Origin: Bacteroidales bacterium
Lineage (GTDB): Bacteria; Bacteroidota; Bacteroidia; Bacteroidales; UBA932
Length of the DNA: 7,013 bases
Assembly (NCBI GenBank): GCA_017538685.1
Contig: JAFYIK010000213.1
Coordinates: 1-7,013, forward strand
Direction: 5' to 3'
Shown here: positions 1-7,013 of the stretch, piece after piece
Layout of the letters: every line of letters starts with the position of its first letter
Position numbering within the stretch: position 1 is the stretch's first letter
Position numbers and translations under genes: made by a program
Notes under the pieces: generated by a model
Told to the model about the DNA's origin: nothing
What the model saw: only the letters and a program-made list of their open reading frames with translations
The model's database searches: none

Positions 1-702
<702 letters not shown>

Positions 703-703
<1 letters not shown>

Positions 704-722
704 TCATCGGAAGCGCGATGAT
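703..722. terminator. Possible hairpin at the ispG/cdsA convergent junction
   Basis: A perfect 7-bp inverted repeat, ATCATCG (703-709) and CGATGAT (716-722), with a 6-nt loop, starts on the last base of the ispG stop codon. It lies inside the 3' coding end of cdsA. No T-tract follows on the plus strand, so it is not a classic intrinsic terminator. It is the only candidate for ending ispG transcripts before they run antisense into cdsA. A 7-bp repeat can arise by chance in 7 kb, so the call rests mostly on its position. Confidence 0.25.
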
Positions 723-1488
723 TGCGCTGTCCAGCCTGTCGTAGAGCCCGCCGTGGCCGGGAATCAGGTTCCCGGAGTCCTTCACCCCGAAATACCTTTT
801 CCACATACTTTCGACGAGGTCGCCGAGAAGGCCGCCCAGGCTCGCTATTCCTCCGATAACCATAGAATGCGCCAGAGGGAACTTGAAGACGCCGAGGTAG
901 TGTAGCGCCACCGCGCTTCCCACGCCGAACAGCACGGCCCCTGCGAGGCCCCACAGCGACTTTTTCGGGGAGATCGCGGGTGCGAGCTTTATGCTGCCGG
1001 GCTTCTGCCCCAGCGCTGTGCCTATGAAATACGCTCCCACGTCGGACACCCACACGGTCAGCAGCAGCCCGAGGATGAGCCAGCCGTCCTGCTCTCCGGC
1101 GTGATATTGGAGTATGGGCACCAGCGCCATCGGAAGGCCTATGTAACCGAGGCCTGCGAAGATGTAGGCCAGCTTGCCGTGGTTGGAGTGGTCCCTGTGC
1201 CAGATGGGAATGATCATCATCAGGAACACAGGGATGAAAGCCACGGCGATCAGGTTTAGCTGAGGGATGACCCCCGTCCTGTGCAGAACGAGAAAAGCAT
1301 AAAGCAGTTCGGCGCTGAGGATCGCAAGTATGCGCTCCACGATAAAGTCAGTCTTCCCCACCGACATCACGAAGAATTCGTGCAGGGTCCACCCTATCGC
1401 GAACAGCATCAGCAAATGGAACAGTGGCGGCAGGACCACTGTCCCCACCACCACTATCACCGCGAACAACGCGCCGAAAATGACTCTT

Positions 1489-3420
1489 TTAGGCAGCTCC
1501 TTCATTCTTTACCTTCGGTCCAAGTATGGCCTCGACGTCATCCGCGAAAATGACCTCCTTTTCCAGGAGGAGATTCGCCACGGCCTCCCAGCCTTCTTTA
1601 TGGTCCTTGAGGAGCTTGAGGGTCTTGTCGTGGATATCTTTGATGAGCTTCTTCACCTCTTCGTCCATCATTTCGGCTGTCTTCTCCGAGTAGGGCTTGG
1701 TGAATTCATATCCGCGGGCTCCGGTGCTGTCGTAGAAGCTGAGGTTGCCCACCTTGTCGGACATTCCGTAGTACTGGATCATAGCGTAGGCCATCTGGGT
1801 GAGGCGCTCAAGGTCGTTCAGCGCGCCGGTCGACGGCTCGCCGTTGAGAATCTCCTCCGCCACTCGGCCGCCGATCAGCGAGCACATCTCGTCCATCATC
1901 TGGCTCTTTGTGTGGAGCTTATGCTCCTCCGGCAGGTACCAGGCTGCCCCAAGCGCATTTCCGCGAGGGATGAGGGTGACCTTGAAGAGCGGGCTTGCGT
2001 TCGGAAGCAGCCAGCTTACGACGGCGTGGCCAGCTTCGTGGTGAGCAATGCTCTTCTTCTCGAAGGGGGTGATTATGGAGCTCTTTTTCTCGATGCCGCC
2101 GATGATGCGGTCCACGGCATCCAGGAAGTCCTGCTGCTCGATCTTTTTCTTGCCTCTGCGGGCGGCGGTGAGGGCCGCTTCGTTGCAGACGTTCGCTATG
2201 TCCGCGCCGCTGAAGCCGGGGGTGTGCTTGGCCATAAAGCTGACGTCGAAGTCGGCATCCAGCTTGAGGCCCTTGAGGTGCACCTGGAAGATTTCCTCGC
2301 GCTCCTTGAGCTCGGGAAGGTCTACGTGGATCTGGCGGTCGAAACGGCCTGCGCGCATAAGGGCCTTGTCCAGGATGTCGGCGCGGTTGGTGGCTGCGAG
2401 CACTATCACGCCGCTGTTCGTCCCGAAGCCGTCCATCTCCGTAAGGAGCTGGTTCAGAGTGTTCTCGCGCTCGTCGTTCCCGGAGAAGCCGGCGTTCTTG
2501 CCGCGGGCGCGGCCGACTGCGTCGATTTCGTCGATGAAGACTATGCACGGGGCCTTCTCCTTCGCCTGCTGGAAGAGGTCGCGGACGCGGCTTGCGCCCA
2601 CACCCACGAACATCTCCACGAAGTCGGAGCCGCTGATGCTGAAGAAAGGCACGTCGGCTTCGCCCGCCACGGCCTTGGCCAGCAAGGTCTTACCCGTGCC
2701 GGGAGGGCCTACCAGAAGGGCTCCCTTCGGGATCTTGGCTCCCAGGGAGGTGTATTTCTGGGGATTCTTGAGGAAGTCCACTATCTCCACCACCTCTTCC
2801 TTCGCGCCATAGAGACCGGCGACGTCCTTGAAGGTGACATTGACCTTGTTCTTGTCAGTCAGCTTGCCCTGGGCCTTGCCCACGTTGAAGGGGTTCATAC
2901 CGCCGCCGCCCTGGCCACCGGGACCGCCCATCCCGCGGTTCATTCCGCGGAACATCCAGATCCAGAAGACTACCAGAAGAAGCAGGGGCAGGGTCCACTG
3001 AAGGACGCCGTCCCAGATCTTGGAGTCGTGCTCCATTATGATAGGGACCTGCTGGGCCTGATCAAGCTGGGCGTTCAGCTGGCCGAATTCGCGCTCGGCG
3101 TCGAAGGTGCCGGACACGAGGAAGCTGAAGTGCGGCGATTTGGCAGGCACTTCCCCGCCGAAGCGGCTCTTGTACTGTTCGATCCTGTCCGGCTTGATGG
3201 TGATCGTGCCTTTAAGGTCGTTGCGGACGAAGTGAATGTCCTTCACGTCGCCCCTAAGGACCATCTCCTGCACCTCGGCCCACTCCACCTTCTGGGGATT
3301 GGCCCTGCTGCCGTCCCTGAACAGAAGGAAGAAGATACCTCCGACGAGGAGGATGTAGAACCACGAGAGGTTGATCTTGATGGTCTTTATCTTCGTTTTA
3401 TTGTTTTTCTTCGGTTTCAT
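1489..3420 (-). CDS. ftsH: ATP-dependent zinc metalloprotease FtsH
   Basis: FtsH is a membrane-anchored hexameric AAA+ protease. It extracts and degrades misfolded membrane proteins and some regulated cytosolic proteins. The 643-residue protein has a basic N-terminus, membrane segment 1 (about 20-35), a periplasmic region (about 36-142), membrane segment 2 (about 143-157), and a Gly/Met-rich linker (about 159-176). The AAA+ module has Walker A GPPGTGKT (238-245), pore loop FVG (271-273), Walker B IVFIDE (293-298), and the second region of homology ATNR (343-346) with arginine fingers R356 and R359. The protease domain has HEAGH (461-465) and the third zinc ligand D536 in ALNDLER. No key residue is missing. 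The C-terminal tail is short compared with some Bacteroides homologues. The ATG at 3418-3420 overlaps the rsfS stop as ATGA, so translation is probably coupled. The reverse complement of this gene carries a long stop-free frame that is not a real gene. Confidence 0.98.
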   Translation of the reverse strand: MKPKKNNKTKIKTIKINLSWFYILLVGGIFFLLFRDGSRANPQKVEWAEVQEMVLRGDVKDIHFVRNDLKGTITIKPDRIEQYKSRFGGEVPAKSPHFSFLVSGTFDAEREFGQLNAQLDQAQQVPIIMEHDSKIWDGVLQWTLPLLLLVVFWIWMFRGMNRGMGGPGGQGGGGMNPFNVGKAQGKLTDKNKVNVTFKDVAGLYGAKEEVVEIVDFLKNPQKYTSLGAKIPKGALLVGPPGTGKTLLAKAVAGEADVPFFSISGSDFVEMFVGVGASRVRDLFQQAKEKAPCIVFIDEIDAVGRARGKNAGFSGNDERENTLNQLLTEMDGFGTNSGVIVLAATNRADILDKALMRAGRFDRQIHVDLPELKEREEIFQVHLKGLKLDADFDVSFMAKHTPGFSGADIANVCNEAALTAARRGKKKIEQQDFLDAVDRIIGGIEKKSSIITPFEKKSIAHHEAGHAVVSWLLPNASPLFKVTLIPRGNALGAAWYLPEEHKLHTKSQMMDEMCSLIGGRVAEEILNGEPSTGALNDLERLTQMAYAMIQYYGMSDKVGNLSFYDSTGARGYEFTKPYSEKTAEMMDEEVKKLIKDIHDKTLKLLKDHKEGWEAVANLLLEKEVIFADDVEAILGPKVKNEGAA

Positions 3421-3767
3421 CTTGCTTTATAGGTCTTGTGCGGAGCGTCGGCCCAGAGATCCTCCAGGCGGTAGAAATCGCGGTACTCCTTCTGGAAGAT
3501 GTGGACGACTATGTTTCCGAAGTCCATAATGATCCAGAAATTGTTCTCCATACCCTGAATGCGGGACGGCTTGAGACCGAGTTTCTCCTTCGCTTCCTTG
3601 AGTATATTGTCCGCAATTGCGGAAACATTAGTTGTGGAACTACCGTCGCAGACCACGAAATAGTCTGTAATCGCCGTTCCGATGCTGCGGAGGTCAATGG
3701 ACACAACGTTCTCCCCCTTTTTGTCGAGGATTGCGTCTGCTATGACGCGCAGGTCGTGTGTAATCAT
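3417..3767 (-). CDS. rsfS: Ribosomal silencing factor RsfS (YbeB/Iojap family)
   Basis: RsfS binds ribosomal protein uL14 on the large subunit and blocks joining of the subunits, lowering translation during starvation. The 116-residue protein is of normal family length. It shows the family's conserved blocks: DYFVVCDGSSTTNVSAIAD (35-53), a Gly-rich turn followed by W78 in ENNFWIIMDFGNIVVHIF (74-91), and the terminal REF-like block YRDFYRLEDLWADA (95-108). The ATG at 3765-3767 is well placed; the frame closes upstream at a TAG (3795-3797), leaving no longer start with ATG. No Shine-Dalgarno is visible, only AT-rich DNA, which is normal for Bacteroidota. It is the first gene of the leftward unit rsfS-ftsH-cdsA, transcribed from the divergent promoter region shared with birA. 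The 4-bp ATGA overlap with ftsH suggests tight coupling between a ribosome-hibernation-type factor and the membrane protease. Confidence 0.95.
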   Translation of the reverse strand: MITHDLRVIADAILDKKGENVVSIDLRSIGTAITDYFVVCDGSSTTNVSAIADNILKEAKEKLGLKPSRIQGMENNFWIIMDFGNIVVHIFQKEYRDFYRLEDLWADAPHKTYKAR

Positions 3768-3784
3768 AAGCTGAAAATTATATG

Positions 3785-3792
3785 TATTTTTG
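3785..3792 (+). promoter_or_regulatory. Predicted -7 promoter box for birA
   Basis: TATTTTTG at 3785-3792 matches the Bacteroidota -7 consensus TAnnTTTG exactly on the plus strand. Transcription would begin near 3799, about 30 nt before the birA ATG at 3830. I see no good TTTG -33 box at the expected distance upstream, where the sequence is already the start of rsfS, so this is weaker evidence than for the opposite direction. The predicted start points of the two directions lie within about 10 bp of each other. Confidence 0.4.
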
Positions 3793-3797
3793 CACTA

Positions 3798-3828
3798 CAA
3801 ATATAAACAAAAATAGGACCTAAGTAAA
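3798..3828 (-). promoter_or_regulatory. Predicted Bacteroidota-type promoter for rsfS-ftsH-cdsA
   Basis: Read on the minus strand, TATATTTG (3805 to 3798) is an exact match to the Bacteroidota -7 consensus TAnnTTTG. A near match to the -33 TTTG box, TTTA (3828 to 3825), lies 19 nt upstream, a normal spacing. Transcription would start about 6-8 nt further on, near 3791, giving a short leader of about 25 nt before the rsfS ATG. A second exact -7 match on this strand, TATTTTTG (3815 to 3808), lies 10 bp upstream. The -33 box sits at the very start of birA, so this promoter nearly abuts the birA coding region. Confidence 0.55.
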
Positions 3829-3829
3829 G

Positions 3830-4429
3830 ATGTCAGGAATTAAGTGGTTCGCGGAGCTGGATTCCACAAATAACGAGGCCAGAAGGACTCTGGATGCCCT
3901 TGACAATTTTTCAGTGTTAGCGACAGAAAGTCAGACGGCCGGACGCGGGCAGGGGATTCATACCTGGTACGCCACCCCCGGGCGCAACCTCACTTTCACC
4001 GTGGTGCTGAAGCCGCGGGGACTGGACGCACGCGACGCGATACTCCTGACCCATATCACCACGGTCGCTCTCGTGAAGTATCTTGAACTCTACGGGGTGC
4101 AGGCCCGCATCAAGTGGCCCAACGACATCTGGGTGGGTGACAAAAAGATTTGCGGAATCCTGATCGAGAACGTCCTGGACGGCCAGTTCGTGCAGTCCAG
4201 CATAATAGGCATAGGCCTTAATATCAACGAAGAAGGCTGGCCGGATTACCTCCCGAATCCCGTGTCGCTGAAGGAACTGACCGGGAAGGAGTACGACATC
4301 CACGAAGAGATGGAGACCTTCTATAAGATTTTCTGCCGCCACGCGGAGATGATCTACGGCGAAGACGGCAGAAAGTTGTTGCAAGAAGAATTTGGAAAGA
4401 GAGTCTTCAGGCTTCCTGAAGGGCTTTGA
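3830..4429 (+). CDS. birA: Biotin--[acetyl-CoA-carboxylase] ligase, catalytic domain only, short C-terminus
   Basis: The enzyme activates biotin with ATP and attaches it to the biotin carboxyl carrier protein of acetyl-CoA carboxylase and related enzymes. It is a group I ligase with no N-terminal DNA-binding domain, so it should not act as the classical BirA repressor. Visible motifs: DSTN (11-14) and the biotinyl-5'-AMP loop AGRGQ (37-41) with W46 after it, KWPND (95-99) with the catalytic Lys95, KICGILIEN (106-114) and GIGLNIN (126-132). The ATG at 3830 is fixed by an in-frame TAA at 3821-3823. At 199 residues it is about 35 shorter than the Aquifex (233) and Pyrococcus (235) group I enzymes. 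It stops where the small SH3-like C-terminal domain should begin. Downstream DNA is the rpe gene on the other strand, overlapping by 23 bp, and no frame there resembles the missing domain. The catalytic core is intact, so I call it a gene rather than a pseudogene. Confidence 0.9.
   Translation: MSGIKWFAELDSTNNEARRTLDALDNFSVLATESQTAGRGQGIHTWYATPGRNLTFTVVLKPRGLDARDAILLTHITTVALVKYLELYGVQARIKWPNDIWVGDKKICGILIENVLDGQFVQSSIIGIGLNINEEGWPDYLPNPVSLKELTGKEYDIHEEMETFYKIFCRHAEMIYGEDGRKLLQEEFGKRVFRLPEGL
4404..4422. terminator. Possible bidirectional hairpin at the birA/rpe convergent junction
   Basis: CTTCAGG (4405-4411) and CCTGAAG (4415-4421) form a perfect 7-bp stem with a 3-nt loop, extendable by one T-G pair to 4404-4422. 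The rpe stop codon (4407-4409) lies inside the stem and the birA stop (4427-4429) just after it. Only short T-rich stretches follow on either strand (CTTTG on plus, CTCTTTCC on minus), so efficiency as an intrinsic terminator is doubtful. Its symmetric position between two colliding genes is the reason to list it. Confidence 0.35.
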
Positions 4430-5051
4430 TCACCGCCGCCGGGTCCTGCGCGCCAAGCACGGCGCTTCCTCCCACCACTATGTCGGCTCCCGCTTCGGCG
4501 AGGGCTTTTATGTTTGAAGGGTTGACTCCGCCGTCCACCTCGATGAGGGTCTGGGCCCCCTTGCGTGTGATCTCGGCCTTGAGCCTTGTGACTCTGTCTA
4601 TAGTCTCATAAATGAATTTCTGGCCTCCGAAACCGGCAAACACCGACATCACGAGGATGAAGTCGGCTTTGCCCACATATCTGAAGACCTTCTCGATCTT
4701 CACGTCCGGGTCCAGCGCCACGCCCACCTTGAAGCCCATTTTGTGGGCCTTGCGGATGAAACGGGCGGTCTTGCAGCCTGCGGCCTCAATGTGGAAACTG
4801 ACGTACTGCACGCCGAGCTCCTTGAGCCTTTCGAACCATTTGTCCGGGTTCTCCACCATAAGGTGCGCGTCCAGGGGCTTGGTCGCTATCGAGGCGATGC
4901 TTGCGACCACCGGGAAGCCGAAGGATATGTTGGGCACCAGGGTGCCGTCCATAATGTCCAGGTGGATGAGGTCTGCGTGCTGGTCCACCATCCTCACGTC
5001 TTTTTCGAGATGGAGGAAGTCGGCGGTAAGGAGTGAAGGAGCTACTAACAT
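4407..5051 (-). CDS. rpe: Ribulose-phosphate 3-epimerase
   Basis: Rpe interconverts ribulose 5-phosphate and xylulose 5-phosphate in the non-oxidative pentose phosphate pathway, in the cytosol. The 214-residue TIM barrel is of normal length. Visible active-site residues are S6 in APSLL, the metal ligands H30 and D32 in HLDIMDG, H63 in DAHLM, and D173 in EVDGGV. The phosphate-binding GGSA is at 194-197. The loop usually written SVNPGFGGQ reads SVFAGFGGQ here (136-144), so the Asn-Pro pair is replaced. I chose the ATG at 5049-5051 because the protein then begins MLVAPSLL as the family does; the longer open frame upstream only reads through pepD in the wrong frame. The start follows the pepD stop after 2 nt, so the two are cotranscribed. 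The stop overlaps the end of birA by 23 bp. Confidence 0.96.
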   Translation of the reverse strand: MLVAPSLLTADFLHLEKDVRMVDQHADLIHLDIMDGTLVPNISFGFPVVASIASIATKPLDAHLMVENPDKWFERLKELGVQYVSFHIEAAGCKTARFIRKAHKMGFKVGVALDPDVKIEKVFRYVGKADFILVMSVFAGFGGQKFIYETIDRVTRLKAEITRKGAQTLIEVDGGVNPSNIKALAEAGADIVVGGSAVLGAQDPAAVIKALQEA

Positions 5052-5053
5052 AA

Positions 5054-6475
5054 CTATTCGAAGTTGACTACTACGTCTTCCAGATGGCGGACGAACTTGT
5101 CCAGGCTGGCAAGCTCGAGATTTTCGCCCGGGGCGTGCACTCCCCTGAGGGTGGGCCCGAATGAAATCATATCCAGGCCGGGGAACTTCTCGAGGAAGAG
5201 TCCGCACTCGAGGCCTGCGTGGATGGCGAGCACCAAAGGCTCCACCCCGAAGCATTTTTTGTAGGACTCCACACACACTTTTAGTATGTGCGAGTTCACG
5301 TTCGGGTTCCAGCCGGGATATTCGCTGAGATGCACCACCTTCGCTCCGCCCAGCGCGAGCGCTGCCTCCACCTTCGCTGCGGCGGCGCGGCACGCTGGCC
5401 TGGAACTGCTTCGCTGGCTGGTGCACACGAACACTGTGCTGTCCGATAGATCTGTGTGAACAGCCGCGAGGTTGGTGCTGGTCTCCACGAAATCTTTGAT
5501 GTCCTGGCTCATAGCCAGCACGCCGTGGGGGCAGGCGTAGAGCGATGCGACTATCCTGCGGGTGCTGGCTTCGTCCATCGCTTCATCGGCCTTCGCCGGA
5601 GTGCAGCTGAAGCAAAGCTTAGGGTCAGTGGTGTGGAACTCGTCCGCTATCACCTCCCCGAACTCTGCAAACGCTGCCTTGAGCGCCGATGCATCCGCGG
5701 TCAGCACTATCGCGCCGCAGTCGCGGGCTATTGCGTTGTGCTTGCCTCCGCCGTCGAAGCTGACCAGCCTCAGACCGCCGTCCAGCTGCGAATAGAGGAA
5801 GCGAAGCATCAGCATCACGGTGTTCGCGCGGCCTTTGTTGATGTCGTCGCCGCTGTGGCCGCCAAGGCCCCCGCTGATGCTGAGTTTGAGAGCCTCGCGT
5901 GCTCCCGCGGGCTCGGTATTGAATTGATATGTGGCTTCGGTGGTGACTCCGCCGGCGCAGCCGATGAACATCTGGCCTTCGTCTTCGGAATCGAGGTTGA
6001 TGAGGGTCTTGCCGGTGAAGAAGCCGGGCTGCATCGCTTCGGCTCCGTCCATTCCGGTCTCCTCGGAGATGGTGAAGATACACTCGAGGGGACCCGTCTT
6101 GTCGTCGCTTTCAAGCAGCGCGAGACAGGCGGCGATGCCGATTCCGTCGTCGGCGCCAAGGGTCGTCTCCTTCGCGATCATCCAGCCGTCTTCGATCACG
6201 TACTCTATAGGATCCTTCAGGAAGTCGTGTTTTGATTCGGGGAGCTTCTCGCACACCATATCCTGATGCGCCTGAAGCACGAGGGCGGGAACATTCTCCT
6301 TACCCGGAGCGGCTGGCTTGCTTATGCAGACGTTGCCGATTTCGTCGCGCCTTGCCTCCAGGCCGTGGCCTTTCGCCCACTCCAGCAGCCAGGCGGTGAT
6401 GGGTTCTTCGTGCCCTGACTCGCGGGGAATACGGGTAATCTCCTTGAAAATCTCAAGGACTCTAGTTGCATCCAT
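5054..6475 (-). CDS. pepD: Aminoacyl-histidine dipeptidase (PepD, M20 peptidase family)
   Basis: PepD is a cytosolic di-zinc dipeptidase that cleaves Xaa-His and many other unblocked dipeptides, supplying amino acids from peptides. The 473-residue protein is close to the family's usual 485. The metal and catalytic residues can be placed by comparison with E. coli PepD: H70 and D72 in QAHQDMV, the bridging D109 in LGADDGIG, catalytic E138 and ligand E139 in SEET, D162 in NLDSED, and H419 in HAGLECG. GGHSGDDI (205-212) and GGGKHNAIARD (242-252) mark the inserted dimerisation domain, and TSQRSS (352-357) is also typical. The usual GADNG reads GADDG. The ATG at 6473-6475 lies 9 nt after the dnaA stop, in an A/T-rich context without Shine-Dalgarno. 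rpe begins 2 nt after its TAG. It is probably transcribed as dnaA-pepD-rpe. Confidence 0.96.
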   Translation of the reverse strand: MDATRVLEIFKEITRIPRESGHEEPITAWLLEWAKGHGLEARRDEIGNVCISKPAAPGKENVPALVLQAHQDMVCEKLPESKHDFLKDPIEYVIEDGWMIAKETTLGADDGIGIAACLALLESDDKTGPLECIFTISEETGMDGAEAMQPGFFTGKTLINLDSEDEGQMFIGCAGGVTTEATYQFNTEPAGAREALKLSISGGLGGHSGDDINKGRANTVMLMLRFLYSQLDGGLRLVSFDGGGKHNAIARDCGAIVLTADASALKAAFAEFGEVIADEFHTTDPKLCFSCTPAKADEAMDEASTRRIVASLYACPHGVLAMSQDIKDFVETSTNLAAVHTDLSDSTVFVCTSQRSSSRPACRAAAAKVEAALALGGAKVVHLSEYPGWNPNVNSHILKVCVESYKKCFGVEPLVLAIHAGLECGLFLEKFPGLDMISFGPTLRGVHAPGENLELASLDKFVRHLEDVVVNFE

Positions 6476-6484
6476 AACAGAAAA

Positions 6485-7013
6485 TTATATTTCGACAGGG
6501 GCGAGTATGCTCTGAAGGTCAGTCACATACTTCTTGAAGACCCTGTCCGTACTCATCAGGTCTGAGACGATGGCGCAGGAATGCAGCACCGTGCTGTGGT
6601 CCTTGCCGCCAGTCTCGGCTCCGATTGAGGAAAGGGAGCAGTTCGAGATGAGGTTGCGGCAGAGGTACATCGAAATCTGGCGCGCCTGCACTATCTGGCG
6701 CTTGCGGGAATTCGACACGAGGTCTGCGTGTGTGATCTTGAAATACTCGCAGACGGTGTCCTGCACCTTCGCAATGTTGATTTCGTTGGTGTTCTCACCC
6801 ACTATCTTGTCCACGATGCTGCTTGCAAGCTCTATCGTACAGTCTTTATGGGTGTAGGTCGCATAGGCCATCATCGAGATCAGGGCTCCTTCGAGCTCCC
6901 TGAAATTGTTCTTCACATTGATGGCTATATGCTTCAGCACATCTTCTTCCACCGGAAGGCCTTCCTGCAGGCAGCGCCTGCGAAGCATCGCGAGGCGGGT
7001 GTTGAAATCCGGA
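6485..7013 (-). CDS. dnaA: Chromosomal replication initiator DnaA, C-terminal part, 5' end outside window
   Basis: DnaA binds DnaA boxes at oriC and, as an ATP-bound AAA+ filament, opens the origin. The frame is open to the window edge, and 175 of the usual 450-475 residues are visible. It enters at PDFNTRLAMLRRR, the end of the AAA+ base. Sensor II follows: FRELEGALISMMAYA, with the Arg that contacts ATP. Next come a linker (about 60 residues) and domain IV, the DNA-binding helix-turn-helix. Its signature is GGKDHSTVLHSC, a conservative variant of GGRDHTTVLHAC, preceded by the basic helix SRKRQIVQARQISMYLCR, where the family has R-x-x-A-R-Q-x-A/S-M-Y-L. An internal ATG at 6986-6988 is not the start. 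The stop TAA (6485-6487) lies 9 nt before the pepD ATG. I saw no cluster of DnaA boxes (TTATCCACA-like) in the window, so oriC is not visible here. Confidence 0.96.
   Translation of the reverse strand, partial: PDFNTRLAMLRRRCLQEGLPVEEDVLKHIAINVKNNFRELEGALISMMAYATYTHKDCTIELASSIVDKIVGENTNEINIAKVQDTVCEYFKITHADLVSNSRKRQIVQARQISMYLCRNLISNCSLSSIGAETGGKDHSTVLHSCAIVSDLMSTDRVFKKYVTDLQSILAPVEI

Noticed and set aside
1629..1638. DnaA-box-like fragment (TGGATA) and the thought that oriC might lie near dnaA
   Set aside because: Only a partial match to TTATCCACA, single, inside ftsH, with no cluster or AT-rich unwinding region beside it.
1330..3432. A stop-free plus-strand frame of about 700 codons opposite ftsH
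   Set aside because: It is the mirror of ftsH codon bias in GC-rich DNA. The predicted protein shows no recognisable motif and spans several gene boundaries, while the minus strand encodes a complete FtsH.
3830..4429. birA as a pseudogene
   Set aside because: The reading frame is intact, all catalytic motifs are present, a promoter box lies upstream, and only the C-terminal extension is absent.
5052..5426. An upstream extension of rpe into pepD
   Set aside because: The extra residues are Arg/Gly/Ser-rich readings of pepD in another frame. The family's normal N-terminus (MLVAPSLL) starts at 5051, 2 nt after the pepD stop.
5456..6235. Long plus-strand frame opposite pepD, and similar ones opposite rpe and birA
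   Set aside because: All lie wholly antisense to well-recognised genes, show no domain motifs, and have compositions typical of reverse-complement reading of GC-rich codons.

Overview
This window is a tightly packed stretch of housekeeping genes from a member of the Bacteroidota, most likely Bacteroidales. I see no mobile element, CRISPR array, RNA gene or defence island. The taxonomic call rests on four things. The protein sequences are of Bacteroidota type (FtsH, IspG with a remnant of the plant/Bacteroidota-type A* insert, and a biotin ligase without a DNA-binding domain). Start codons lack Shine-Dalgarno sequences. The only intergenic region contains TAnnTTTG promoter boxes. The gene order biotin ligase / rsfS-ftsH-cdsA resembles what I recall from this group. 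The DNA is GC-rich by eye (not counted), which would suit a Rikenellaceae/Alistipes-like or related gut lineage better than Bacteroides, but that is only an inference.

Layout, left to right: the 3' part of ispG (+, cut by the window start) runs tail to tail into cdsA (-). The operon rsfS-ftsH-cdsA (-) is read leftward from a 62-bp divergent promoter region at 3768-3829. From the same region birA (+) is read rightward. birA collides tail to tail with rpe (-), which follows pepD (-) and the 3' part of dnaA (-, cut by the window end). Every same-strand junction is an overlap or a gap of at most 9 nt, and both convergent pairs overlap, so 3768-3829 is the only real non-coding DNA.

Functions: isoprenoid precursor synthesis (IspG), phospholipid synthesis (CdsA), membrane protein quality control (FtsH), ribosome silencing (RsfS), biotinylation (BirA), pentose phosphate pathway (Rpe), dipeptide breakdown (PepD) and replication initiation (DnaA). 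They do not form one pathway. Transcriptionally they fall into two leftward units (rsfS-ftsH-cdsA and dnaA-pepD-rpe) plus two rightward genes.

I found no new multi-gene system. The points worth a second look are two shortened enzymes: IspG, whose A* insert is reduced to a remnant, and BirA, which ends before its usual C-terminal domain where rpe begins. Others are the shared hairpin-like repeats at both convergent junctions, the interlocked divergent promoter, and a substituted signature loop in Rpe.
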